NCBI RefSeq assembly: GCF_000018865.1
Contig: NC_010175.1
Span: forward strand, 3,286,001-3,350,000
Direction: 5' to 3'
DNA length: 64,000 nucleotides
From: Chloroflexus aurantiacus J-10-fl
GTDB taxonomy: Bacteria > Chloroflexota > Chloroflexia > Chloroflexales > Chloroflexaceae
Part shown: positions 35,602 to 44,073 of the stretch, in pieces
Layout: each line of letters opens with the position of its first letter
How positions within the stretch are numbered: position 1 is the first letter of the stretch
Translations under genes and position numbers: made by a program
The notes under the pieces: generated by a model
What the model was told of the DNA's origin: nothing
The model's database searches: none
What the model saw: the letters and a program-made list of their open reading frames with translations, nothing else

Positions 35602-35731
35602 CCGTTCGTAAAGACCCGACCCTGGCCGGTACCGTTACCGTCCGTGATCGCGACACTATGGCGCAGGAACGGGTACCAATTGCCGAATTAGAGGCGTATC
35701 TGCGTGATAGAGTAAGCGCGTGACCGTTCGT
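35487..35731 (+). repeat. Tandem duplication (122-bp period) of the glyS 3' end
   Basis: The segment from ~35487 to 35609 (last ~38 codons, TGA stop and a few bases after it) is repeated at ~35609-35731 with only two visible substitutions (CGGCC to CGACC, GTGACC to GTGATC). Because the first copy keeps its stop, glyS itself is intact and the second copy is untranslated. Confidence 0.92.
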
Positions 35732-36239
35732 ATGCCGTCAGCCAATTTTGGGTGAAGGTACTCCCCCGGCTTGCAGGTATTCGCGAGCCGGGGGAGTGGT
35801 GAGAGGCCGATCAGCCTACCCCCTTGTCGCACGGACGGCAGCCCGTGTTCCAACTACGTGGATACGGGGCTTCTGTTCAGTGATAGGCGCAAGAATCACC
35901 ACCTGAATGTTACCACTCAGCTTAGACCGAATTGTATCAACTCTTGCTCAACGATGAGCATCGTTCAAGTGTCATACCTGTGTTGAGGTGTCACTAAACG
36001 TGCCGCCAGCGATCAACAGGTGGGTCATTGTGGGTATAGACTCAGAACAACCTGATGCGGCGACAAGGTAGGGGCACAGCATGCCGTGCCCCTACCTCCT
36101 AATCATCAATCATGACAGCTCTTGTTCATAGACGTGCATCGTGCAGGTGCGACACCAGGGTGATGATTGGATAGCGCGTGCTTTCTCTGCTACCAGATGT
36201 GGTGTTAATTCGTGAATAATGCCATCACCCCGTTGCTTC
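35732..36239. other. Intergenic stretch with two hairpins
   Basis: A 12-bp stem ACTCCCCCGGCT / AGCCGGGGGAGT with a 14-nt loop (35760-35797), which may end glyS transcription despite lacking a T-run, and a GTAGGGGC-family palindrome GGTAGGGGCAC...GTGCCCCTACC (36067-36096). I see no gene in the rest. Confidence 0.6.
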
Positions 36240-37172
36240 TCACGAACTCCTCACGTCAATCTGCCAGCGTCGCACTGCACTCTGACCACTATTGTCACTG
36301 ACACGAACAGCAAGCAGATGCGTTCCACTCGAAGCTGACCAGCGAAATGAGAAACGTCGCCAGGCGCGTGGCCCCAGGTTTTGGTCGAGGGTGGCTGTCT
36401 GCCAGGGACCTTCGTCGATGGAAATGTCTACCTGGGCAACACCACGTGCGGCCGACCATGCCGCGCCGCGCAGGGTGGTATATCTGGCAGGCCTGAGCAC
36501 ACCATTAGGGAGATTGAAGAGGCAACAATCAATTGCCAGTGATCCATCGACATGGGCTGCTGCCGGTGCCCTTTCTGGTGAAAGGAGCGTAATCTGCGCA
36601 ATCCATTTCAGCCAGTAAGCGCTGCTCCATCCCGGTACAATCAGTCGTACCGGGCCGCCGTGCAGGGGTGGTAGTGGCTGACCATTGATCGCATACGCCA
36701 GCATGCCATCTTGCCAGAGTTTGCTGAGTGGCAAATAACGCACCATCGGTTGGGGGCCGTAGCTCCAACAGGCGGCGAACCCGGCCTGGGGCTTCATGCC
36801 TGCTGCTTCGAGAAACAGTGCTACCGGTGCACCGATCCATTCGACATTCGCAATCGAGGCGTAACCTTCAGCAATCTGCGACCTGCCAATGAGTGCGGCG
36901 AAGAAGCTACTGGTTGGTTCCCTGAACAAATCGCTAAAACCAATAGTCAACGGATGCCGTACCAGACCATCGATTGTCAGTTCCCAATGCTTCCTGGATA
37001 GAGAGGGAATGGGCTGGTGATTGCATACAAATAACCGCTCTACCGGCGTCACCGCCTCGTCAAGAATTGCAAGTGGTGGCAAGAGGTTTGGCGGCTCTTC
37101 GCAGGTGACCTGCATCCGATAGTCTTTGGAAAGCGTGCCTTCCTTTGGTAAGGGAATCGTGTCAAGTGACAT
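36240..37172 (-). CDS. Sulfite-oxidase-fold molybdopterin protein lacking the Mo-ligand cysteine
   Basis: 310 residues without a signal peptide. Residues ~40-210 are the oxidoreductase molybdopterin domain (FVCNHQPIP, WELTIDGLV, VEWIGAPVALFLEAAG, GGPVRLIVPGW, LKWIAQI). Residues ~215-310 are the Mo-co dimerisation beta-sandwich (ARYTTLRGAAWS, VDISIDEGPWQTA, RRFSFRW). Active family members carry the Mo-binding cysteine in a CxGNxR-type motif; here the equivalent position reads FAALIGRSQ, so that cysteine is Ala. It may bind the cofactor without the normal ligand, or be inactive. The gene is divergent from padR-modABC, which supports a molybdenum link. Confidence 0.72.
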   Translation of the reverse strand: MSLDTIPLPKEGTLSKDYRMQVTCEEPPNLLPPLAILDEAVTPVERLFVCNHQPIPSLSRKHWELTIDGLVRHPLTIGFSDLFREPTSSFFAALIGRSQIAEGYASIANVEWIGAPVALFLEAAGMKPQAGFAACWSYGPQPMVRYLPLSKLWQDGMLAYAINGQPLPPLHGGPVRLIVPGWSSAYWLKWIAQITLLSPERAPAAAHVDGSLAIDCCLFNLPNGVLRPARYTTLRGAAWSAARGVAQVDISIDEGPWQTATLDQNLGPRAWRRFSFRWSASSGTHLLAVRVSDNSGQSAVRRWQIDVRSS

Positions 37173-37317
37173 AGCGTATGTCCAGACATTTATGGAAATT
37201 ACTTCGGCTGTGCGTAGTATAGTGGCTCAGGGTGGATAAATGATGACAGTTGCGTCCAATCAGACTACAAAACGTTCAGATAGGTATCAGGTTGCCGGTG
37301 ATTGCTGATTGTGGTAC

Positions 37318-37338
37318 AGTATTCACATTGTGAATACT
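37318..37338. promoter_or_regulatory. Perfect 10-bp inverted repeat, candidate PadR operator
   Basis: AGTATTCACA, one T, then TGTGAATACT, between the divergent sulfite-oxidase-like and padR genes. Its symmetry and position ~80 bp before padR fit an autoregulatory operator of the dimeric PadR protein; a ModE-like molybdate site is an alternative. Confidence 0.65.
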
Positions 37339-37419
37339 CAACACGAGAAGTATCGATGAGCGGATGCCGGTAATTCCCTTGGCAACTTGAACACCGGTAG
37401 GGCCGATATACGCACAGAT

Positions 37420-37989
37420 ATGGCTTCTCAGAAACAGTCACTCACAATTGAACCGGCACTGCTTGGTTTGCTGCGTCAACAGCCGATGCACCCGTATGAG
37501 CTGTTCCAGCAATTACAGCAGAAAAAGGCCCTTGGTTTTATCTGGCGGGTCAAGCAGAGTCATCTGTACGCATTGCTTGACCGGCTGGAAGCTGATGGAT
37601 ATCTGACGCATCAGCTTGAACTACAGGGGAGCCGGCCACCGCGCAAGATTCTCTCGCTCACGCCTGCGGGTGAAGCGCTCTTTGTTGCCTGGGTGACAAC
37701 GCCGGTGGCGCATGGACGGGATATCCGGCTTGAATTTATGGCGAAGCTCTATTTTGCCTGCCACGAGGGGGCAGCGCAGGCCGGCCAACTGCTTGACCGT
37801 CAGTTAGCCTGTTGTCGGCAGTGGCTGGCAGAGAATGAGCAGCGGATCGCCAGCTTACCTGTCAATTCGTTTGAGCGGCTCGTGCTACGCTATCGCTCCG
37901 GGCAGTTACAGGCAACCGTGCTTTGGCTGGAAGAATGCCGGTATGAGTTGAACCAGCGGTGGAACCGGCAAGCGCAGGGAGGCGTCTGA
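37420..37989 (+). CDS. PadR-family transcriptional regulator
   Basis: 189 residues from ATG 37420. Residues ~8-90 are a winged helix (ALLGLLRQQPMHPYEL, QSHLYALLDRLEADGYL, RKILSLTPAGEALF). The C-terminal ~95-185 is the helical Vir_C-like dimerisation domain of the longer PadR subgroup. PadR proteins are ligand-responsive repressors. Its TGA overlaps the modA ATG (TGATG), so it heads the molybdate operon and probably controls it. A perfect palindrome lies at 37318-37338. Confidence 0.83.
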   Translation: MASQKQSLTIEPALLGLLRQQPMHPYELFQQLQQKKALGFIWRVKQSHLYALLDRLEADGYLTHQLELQGSRPPRKILSLTPAGEALFVAWVTTPVAHGRDIRLEFMAKLYFACHEGAAQAGQLLDRQLACCRQWLAENEQRIASLPVNSFERLVLRYRSGQLQATVLWLEECRYELNQRWNRQAQGGV

Positions 37990-38768
37990 TGGCACGCGGG
38001 TGGTGTGTGTTTCTGATGACGATACTCTTGTTGAGCAGTTGCAATGCCGAACAACCTGATACTGCCAGCCTGACGATAGCCGCAGCCGCCGACCTTATGC
38101 CGGCTTTCAATGAAATCGGGCCACTCTTTACCGCGCAAACCGGGATTCCGGTAGTCTTCAATTTCGGCTCAACCGGTCAACTGGCCCAGCAGATTGAACG
38201 CGGCGCCCCGGTTGATCTCTTCTACGCTGCCAATCGCAGTTTTATCGAAGACCTGGCAGCGCAGCAGATTGTTGATCCGTCCTCGTTGACGGTGTATGCG
38301 CAGGGCCGGATTACCATTTGGACGCGCACAGATAGTGGTCTTCGCCCGCAACAGATGAGCGATCTGATCGATCCGGCTTACCAGCGGATTGCGATTGCTA
38401 ATCCTGAACACGCACCATACGGGCAGGCGGCACGCGAAGCACTCGAGCGATCCGGTATTTGGGCCGAGGTGCAGGATCGTCTGGTATTCGGGGAAAATGT
38501 GGCACAGACGCTAACCTTTGCCGATACCGGTAATGTTGAGGTGGCGATTGTCGCGCTCTCGTTAAGTGTGCAGAGTAATGGCTATTGGGTGCTTATTCCA
38601 ACTGAGTTGCATCCCGACCATCCTCTGATCCAGGCGGCGGGAATCGTGCGTAGCAGTCGTTACCCGGCAGCGGCCCGCCAGTTTATGGAGTTCGTGAATG
38701 GCCCGCAAGGGCGACCGGTGATGGAAAAATACGGCTTTGTTTTACCCGCTACCTCGCAAACTCCATGA
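37989..38768 (+). CDS. modA: Molybdate ABC transporter substrate-binding lipoprotein
   Basis: 259 residues from ATG 37989. The signal ends LLLSSC, a lipobox, so Cys18 anchors the protein outside the membrane. The ModA signature follows: LTIAAAADLMPAFNEI, VVFNFGSTGQLAQQIERGAP, VDLFYAANRSF and FGENVAQTLTFADTGNVEVA, quoted in parts. These line the oxyanion pocket for molybdate or tungstate. It overlaps padR by 1 bp and modB by 4 bp. Confidence 0.9.
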   Translation: MARGWCVFLMTILLLSSCNAEQPDTASLTIAAAADLMPAFNEIGPLFTAQTGIPVVFNFGSTGQLAQQIERGAPVDLFYAANRSFIEDLAAQQIVDPSSLTVYAQGRITIWTRTDSGLRPQQMSDLIDPAYQRIAIANPEHAPYGQAAREALERSGIWAEVQDRLVFGENVAQTLTFADTGNVEVAIVALSLSVQSNGYWVLIPTELHPDHPLIQAAGIVRSSRYPAAARQFMEFVNGPQGRPVMEKYGFVLPATSQTP

Positions 38769-39472
38769 GAGGGTGTATGTCCTGGTCGGCGTTCTGGTTA
38801 TCGTTACAGGTTACAACCATTGCTACGTTGTGTATTGTTCTGATCGGTTTGCCATTGGCACTGGTACTGGCACGCCGGACATTTCCCGGTCAGATCGTGG
38901 TTGAGACGATGCTGATGTTACCGTTGGTGCTACCCCCCAGTGTGGTTGGCTACTATCTGCTGCTGGCGCTGGGCAGTGGTAGTCCGCTGGTAGAATGGTT
39001 TCAGATACGCCTGCTCTTCTCATGGCCGGCGGCAGTGATTGCTGCGGTGGTGGTTGGTTTGCCCCTGATGTTTCAGAGTAGCCGGGCGGCGCTAAGCAAT
39101 GTAGACCCCCAACTGGAGCAGGCAGCGCGCACACTGGGACTGAGTGAGTGGCGCATCCTCTGGCGAATCACATTACCCCTGGCCCGGCGCGGGATTATTG
39201 CCGGCGTGATCCTCGGCAGTGCCCGTGCGTTGGGCGAGTTTGGGGCGACCTTAATGGTGACCGGCAACATTCCTGGTCGCACGCAAACGTTGCCGGTTGC
39301 GATCTATGATGCAGTGCAGGCGCAGCGCTACGCCGATGCGCATCTGATGGTGCTGGTGATGACCGGCATTGCCTTCGCCGGCCTGTGGCTGGTGCGGCGT
39401 TTGGAGCAGAGACCCAAATCACAAACGATGATTGTCCACGAGGATCTGTATGGCATCCACGTTGAGCGTTGA
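38765..39472 (+). CDS. modB: Molybdate ABC transporter permease
   Basis: 235 residues, five to six membrane spans. The binding-protein-dependent permease loop is at ~140-170 (EQAARTLGLSEWRILWRITLPLA, cited as residues ~118-140) with the G of LGxSEW, followed by ARALGEFGATLMVTGNIPG, typical of ModB/CysT. ATG 38765 overlaps the modA stop (ATGA); ATG 38777 is an alternative. Its 3' end overlaps modC by 23 bp. Works with ModA and ModC to import molybdate. Confidence 0.88.
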   Translation: MRGCMSWSAFWLSLQVTTIATLCIVLIGLPLALVLARRTFPGQIVVETMLMLPLVLPPSVVGYYLLLALGSGSPLVEWFQIRLLFSWPAAVIAAVVVGLPLMFQSSRAALSNVDPQLEQAARTLGLSEWRILWRITLPLARRGIIAGVILGSARALGEFGATLMVTGNIPGRTQTLPVAIYDAVQAQRYADAHLMVLVMTGIAFAGLWLVRRLEQRPKSQTMIVHEDLYGIHVER

Positions 39473-40593
39473 CATTCAGCGTCGGCTTGAGTCGTTTACG
39501 CTGCGCGTGCAATTCACGATTGGCGCCGAGATTCTGGTGTTGTTTGGGCCATCAGGTGCCGGCAAAACCCAGACGCTCCAGGCCATCGCCGGGTTGATGA
39601 AACCTGATGCCGGTCGGATTACGCTTGATGAGACGGTCTTCTTCCAGCGCTACCCGGGTCAACCGCAGATCAACCTGCCGCCACAGCGCCGACGGATTGG
39701 CTACGTCTTCCAGCAGTATGCGCTGTTTCCGCATATGACCGGCACTCGATAATGTGGCGTTGCCGATGGGGCGTGGGCGCGAAGCACGGCGGCGTGCATA
39801 CGAGCTACTGGATCAGATGAAGCTTGTCCATCTCGCCCAGCGCATGCCGCATGAGCTGTCAGGTGGACAACAGCAACGAGTAGCGATTGCTCGTGCACTG
39901 GCTGCACAGCCCAATGTGCTGCTCTTCGATGAGTCGTTCTCTGCCCTTGATCATGCAGTACGTACTCAATTGCACGCCGATTTACGCGCCCTTCAGGCCG
40001 AGCGTGGTCTGATTGTGGTGTACGTCACCCACAATCTTGATGATGCATTTGCCGTTGGTCAGCGCATTGCTATTCTGCAGGAAGGGAAAATCGCGCAGAT
40101 CGGTGCGCTGGCCGAGGTCTGTCGTTTTCCGGCTACCCTTCGGGTTGCGCAGATGCTCGGTTTGAGTAATATCATTAAGGGGCGAGTCGTGGCGGTAGAA
40201 CTTGACCGTTTGTGGCTGGAATGGGAAGGGTACCGGATTGAAGCCGTCTGCCCATCACCACCGCCTGCCCCTGGTTCGTGGGTGACGGCGTTTATCCGCC
40301 CCGAAGAGATTCGGCTCGTCTACCCTGACCGACCACTAACCCGCTTTGCCGGCCATAACCTGCTGGCAGCCCGTATCATCGAGCAGCGGCCTGGCCGCCG
40401 ACTCAACCATTTGTGGGTTGCAGTTGGGGCGATGACTATCGAGATTGCCCATCCCTATACTGCGTATATCGGCATGGACATAAGTGCCGGCCAGGATGTC
40501 CAGATCGGCTTTCGGCCTGAAAGTGTTGTGATCATTCCGGATCATAGTCCGCAATCAGTGCCGGTGTATTCACAGGTATCGCATCACCTATGA
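39450..40593 (+). pseudogene. modC: Molybdate ABC transporter ATPase, interrupted by a 1-bp frameshift
   Basis: From ATG 39450 the frame encodes Walker A GPSGAGKTQT and the Q-loop VFQQYALFPHMT, then ends at a TAA (39750-39752) after about 100 residues. The next frame continues at once with LDNVALPMGRG, the signature LSGGQQQRVAIARAL, Walker B VLLFDES and a C-terminal TOBE/Mop part (~residues 290-380). One extra G in ACCGGCACTC (about 39737-39740) explains it: deleting one base gives TALDNVALPM and an intact ~380-residue ModC. As read, the two nucleotide-binding halves are separated, which should abolish ATPase function unless it is a sequencing error or recoded. Confidence 0.85.
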
Positions 40594-41231
40594 GCGCATT
40601 ATCGACAGTCTATGATCTTACCCGCCCAATCAGTTCGGGCATGCCGGTCTACCCGGGCGATCCGCCGGTGAAAATTACACCAATGCTTAGCCCGCCCTGG
40701 CAGGTCAGCTCACTTGCGTTGGGTAGCCATAGCGGGACACACCTCGATGCGCCGCGCCACCGGTTTGCGCACGGCCCTGGCATCGATGACTTCCCACCTG
40801 AACGCTTCATTGGTCAGGGTGAGGTGATCGATGTGCGTGGCTATCCGGCGAATACGCCGATTGAGCCGACGGTGTTGGACGGGTATCAGATCTGGCCGGG
40901 TATGATGGTATTCTTCCGTACAGGTTGGGATGATTTTTGGGGCAGCGATCACTATTTCCGCCATCCCTACCTCAGTGCTGCGCTGGCTAACACCCTGGTG
41001 CAGCAGCAGGTTGGATTGGTCGGAATCGATGCGTTGAGTGTTGACTCAACGGTTGATGGCAGCGATGCGGCGCATGTACGCTTGTTGGGGGCAGAGTGTT
41101 TGATCGTCGAAAATCTCTGTAATCTCGCCGTGCTGACCTGTGGCGCACGTTATACCTTTGCCTGTTTGCCCTTAAAACTGGCCGGGGCCGATGGTGCGCC
41201 GGCCCGCGTTCTGGCCTGGGCAGATGTTTAA
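40590..41231 (+). CDS. Cyclase-family hydrolase (kynurenine formamidase-like)
   Basis: 213 residues of the Cyclase/KynB family (COG1878). The metal-binding motif HSGTHLDAPRHR (~residues 47-58) is complete, and VDLT-like VYDLTRPISSGMPVYPGD opens the protein; a second conserved region is GLVGIDALSVDS near 145. Family members are metal-dependent amidases such as N-formylkynurenine formamidase. It overlaps the modC stop by 4 bp, so it is co-transcribed with the molybdate genes, but no functional link is evident. Confidence 0.83.
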   Translation: MSALSTVYDLTRPISSGMPVYPGDPPVKITPMLSPPWQVSSLALGSHSGTHLDAPRHRFAHGPGIDDFPPERFIGQGEVIDVRGYPANTPIEPTVLDGYQIWPGMMVFFRTGWDDFWGSDHYFRHPYLSAALANTLVQQQVGLVGIDALSVDSTVDGSDAAHVRLLGAECLIVENLCNLAVLTCGARYTFACLPLKLAGADGAPARVLAWADV

Positions 41232-41299
41232 GGACGGACAAGCACATACAGGCTCACGTATCTTCTGCCGCAGCAGGATGCCCCGGAGGGAGCTGCTAA

Positions 41300-41622
41300 T
41301 CTCGAAGTTCTCTCATTCATTACTGACAGACTCCATGATCGTGACGAGTACACACAGTATCACCGTGGCCAGCAGGGTGAACGGCGTGAGACGTGCCTGG
41401 CACGAAGGCTGGTACGACAGCTACGCTGCCGCACTCCAAGTGAGCGATACGCGCATAACGAGCGGGCAAGGTAATCAATTCAGTGGGTGATGGCACTGGA
41501 GATGGTCGTCAGCCCTCTTCGCTTCCGTCCCGTCAGACTGGAAGCAATATGTGATTGGCAAGCGTTTATGAGCCTGTGTGACAGCCTGTTAGCGCGACGG
41601 CACAGCTTTATGAGATGAATTC
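41300..41622. mobile_element. Decayed non-autonomous element sharing IS5-like ends (copy 4)
   Basis: Aligns with copies at 8445, 10065 and 10574: TTCATTACTGACAGACTCC, GAGTACACACAGTATC, a degenerate ~49-bp module (about 41390-41440), GGCAAGGTAATCAATTCAG, and near the right end CACAGCTTTATGAGATGAATTCT. Ends are eroded. The remaining gap up to 41738 holds only a promoter. Confidence 0.55.
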
Positions 41623-41697
41623 TGCTGCGAGTAGGCGATAGCATTTTCTCGTGAAGAAATCACCACCTGATTGATGATCGTCGCGGCGGTAGCTTTT

Positions 41698-41706
41698 TGC
41701 TATAAT
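41698..41706 (+). promoter_or_regulatory. Extended -10 promoter for the translin-family gene
   Basis: TGCTATAAT, an extended -10 with perfect TATAAT (41701-41706), 32 bp before the ATG. No consensus -35 at the usual distance. Confidence 0.5.
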
Positions 41707-41738
41707 ACCTTCTACACATAAGAGGCAAGAGGTTGGCT

Positions 41739-42371
41739 ATGAGTATAGAGCAGATAGTTGCTGGCTGTGTGGTGCAGCTTGAAAGCATTCATGCCGCACG
41801 TGAACGGGCAATTGCCGCCACGCGAATACTGGTACGGCAGAGTGCTAACAGCATTCGGGCTGCGCATCGTGGCGATTTTGCCACTGCCCGCCACTTGCTG
41901 GAGATGGCCGGTGAAGTTGTGGCTGAGCTGTACGACGCTACTGCCGGCGCGCCAGAGGTTCGTTATGCAGGGTATACCCAGGATGCCCTGAAAGAATTTG
42001 CCGAAGCGCATCTGGTCGTGGCATTCCTTGCCGGCGATGCGCCACCGACCGGCGAGATGATAGGTGTGGAACCGGCAGCCTATCTCAACGGTTTGGCTGA
42101 AGCTGCCAGTGAGCTGCGACGGGCAATTCTTGACGACTTGCGACGGGGAGATGTGTCGCGCGTTGAACAGTTGCTGACCGTCATGGACGATATCTACAGT
42201 GCGTTGATCACGGTGGATTACCCGGAAGCAATTACCGGGGGATTGCGTCGTTCAACTGATGCCTTACGTGCGGTGCTTGAACGGACTCGTGGTGATGTGA
42301 CGGCTGCCCTGCGCCAGGAACAGTTGACCGCTGCTATGCAGGCGCTTGAAGCACGTTTGAATGTTGATTGA
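41739..42371 (+). CDS. Translin-family RNA-binding protein (COG2178)
   Basis: 210 residues from ATG 41739 (AAGAGG at 41720-41725 region). All-helical. The family pattern is clear: ANSIRAAHRGDFATARHLLE (~35-54), AGYTQDALKEFAEAHLV, AYLNGLAEAASELRRAILDDLRRGD and the C-terminal DYPEAITGGLRRSTDALRAVLERTRGDVT, cited in parts. Eukaryotic translin/TRAX form octameric RNA/DNA-binding shells with RNase activity in TRAX; bacterial and archaeal members are poorly studied. The acidic catalytic residues of TRAX cannot be confirmed by eye. It is monocistronic. Confidence 0.78.
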   Translation: MSIEQIVAGCVVQLESIHAARERAIAATRILVRQSANSIRAAHRGDFATARHLLEMAGEVVAELYDATAGAPEVRYAGYTQDALKEFAEAHLVVAFLAGDAPPTGEMIGVEPAAYLNGLAEAASELRRAILDDLRRGDVSRVEQLLTVMDDIYSALITVDYPEAITGGLRRSTDALRAVLERTRGDVTAALRQEQLTAAMQALEARLNVD

Positions 42372-42447
42372 ACGGGTAATTATTGTCTCGTTCCACCGCT
42401 GTCATTCAGGCAACGCGATAGGATAGATGGTACCGTTACTCCTTCCC

Positions 42448-43590
42448 CTACTCCAGGCGATTCGCCGGTACTCGAATCGTAACCGTTGTTCCCTGATCGG
42501 ACACAATATCCAGCGTTGCCCCGAGTTGCCGGCATAGCCCATGCACCAGTTGCATACCCAGGCTACCACTGCTGGCGGCCTGGGCCGGCATACCGGTACC
42601 GTTATCGGCAACCTCGACCTGAAGTGCGTCTGCGTCTCTGACCACTCTCAGTTTGATAATGCCGCCCTGCATACCCTCTGGGAAGGCATGCTTGACACAA
42701 TTTGAAACCAGCTCGGTGACGATCAGACCAAGTGAAATAGCCTGGTCGATATTGATGCTGATACTTTGTCCAATCTCACTCACCAGACGTAATGAACTGC
42801 CGCGCATACTGAGCGAGCGCCAGACACTGGTCGCGATATTTTGCAGATATTCCCCAATATCGATATGCGCCAGACTTTCGGAGCGATACAGTTGCTCGTG
42901 GACGAGAGCCAATGCCCGAATGCGATTTTGACTGTCGTGGACGGCGGCGCTGACTCGCTCATCGCTAATATTTTCGGCTTGCAGGCGCAAGAGGCTGGAG
43001 ACGATCTGCAAATTATTTTTGACCCGATGGTGCACTTCGCGCAACAGCAAATCTTTCTCGGCCAGGGCAGCCCGCAGTTGGGCAGCGACTGCTTGTGGCC
43101 CGGAGAGATCGGTGACAACGGCACACATATCGGCTTCAGTCTCGTTTTGCAGTGCACGTAGTGAGATTTGGGCTGGACGCTGAACGCCATTCACCGCCTG
43201 TAACGTAATTGGCCCTTTGCTCGAACCGGTAGCACCGGTTGCCAGCAACTCGGCGCACAGCAAGCGATCTGTTGGCGTCACCAGGTCGAGGAGCGACCGC
43301 CCGGTAAGCTGATCCTGCGCTAAACCGACCATCTCGGCAAACTTACTGTTGCAGTACAAAATCGTGCCATCGCTGAGCAAGGTTAGGGCGCCTTCGTTCA
43401 TTGTCTCAACCAGGACACGGTATGGATGTTCAGCGCCACGCAGCGTATATACCAACGGCCCACGTGGCCCATCAATGACCAATGCATCGGCTTCGCCCAT
43501 CTGCAATGCACGAACCAGTTCCTCAAGCTCGGCTAAGCGAGCCTGGAGTCGGGCAATGTCAGGCTGACTCATCTGTGGCTCGTTTTCCAT
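42448..43590 (-). CDS. PAS-domain histidine kinase, HisKA_2 type
   Basis: 380 residues from ATG 43590, preferred over 43611 because AGGAAC precedes it. No membrane spans. A short coiled segment is followed by a PAS domain (~residues 50-170, EGALTLLSDGTILYCNSKFAEM) and then HisKA_2 with the phosphoacceptor His in LREVHHRVKNNLQIV (~190). The HATPase domain has NxxxHAF (VSNCVKHAFPEG) and DNGTGMP. HisKA_2 kinases usually signal to stand-alone regulators. It lies 10 bp after kaiB and downstream of a REC-PAS-GAF gene read the same way, so all three probably work together. Confidence 0.85.
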   Translation of the reverse strand: MENEPQMSQPDIARLQARLAELEELVRALQMGEADALVIDGPRGPLVYTLRGAEHPYRVLVETMNEGALTLLSDGTILYCNSKFAEMVGLAQDQLTGRSLLDLVTPTDRLLCAELLATGATGSSKGPITLQAVNGVQRPAQISLRALQNETEADMCAVVTDLSGPQAVAAQLRAALAEKDLLLREVHHRVKNNLQIVSSLLRLQAENISDERVSAAVHDSQNRIRALALVHEQLYRSESLAHIDIGEYLQNIATSVWRSLSMRGSSLRLVSEIGQSISINIDQAISLGLIVTELVSNCVKHAFPEGMQGGIIKLRVVRDADALQVEVADNGTGMPAQAASSGSLGMQLVHGLCRQLGATLDIVSDQGTTVTIRVPANRLE

Positions 43591-43600
43591 ACGACAGTTC

Positions 43601-43906
43601 CTATTCGTCATTGGGAAACAAGTTCAATGCTGCTGCCACTCGCGGCCAATCGGATGAACGTAGTTCGCCAATAAATGCCGTTGGCGGTCCCGGCTCGACG
43701 ATCAGCAGGGTCGGTGTGGCGATAATGTGATCCTCGCGTGCGCGATCTGGTTGCTGGTATACATCTATGATCTCAAGCCGGTAATGACCGGCGAGGTGGC
43801 GCTCACAAAATCGCCGTACTGTCGTGATAGCACGGGTCGAGCGACTGGTTGCACCGGCAACGTACAACCGCAGCAGTGGTACAACTGACTGATTCGTGCT
43901 ATCCAT
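43601..43906 (-). CDS. KaiB-domain protein
   Basis: 101 residues from ATG 43906 (GGGAG 8 nt upstream). The thioredoxin-like KaiB fold is recognised by LLRLYVAGATSRSTRAI, a middle LEIIDVYQQPDRA and IATPTLLIVEPGPP, ending in WPRVAAALNL. In cyanobacteria KaiB binds phosphorylated KaiC to set the circadian period; many bacteria instead have KaiB next to sensor kinases. No kaiA or kaiC is in the window. It directly precedes the HisKA_2 kinase, so a signalling role outside a full clock is likely. Confidence 0.82.
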   Translation of the reverse strand: MDSTNQSVVPLLRLYVAGATSRSTRAITTVRRFCERHLAGHYRLEIIDVYQQPDRAREDHIIATPTLLIVEPGPPTAFIGELRSSDWPRVAAALNLFPNDE

Positions 43907-44073
43907 CAATACAACTCCCTGCTGCACGCTGAGGTGCCGATTCGAAATGCGGTTGGTACGAAATGATCACCTCTCATATATGGCGACAAGCGTGGTACAG
44001 GTAGGGCAATGCCTGCATGTACCCCATTCCGGGTCGAACAGTATGACACATCCTTCACCAAAACAGTGCGTCA

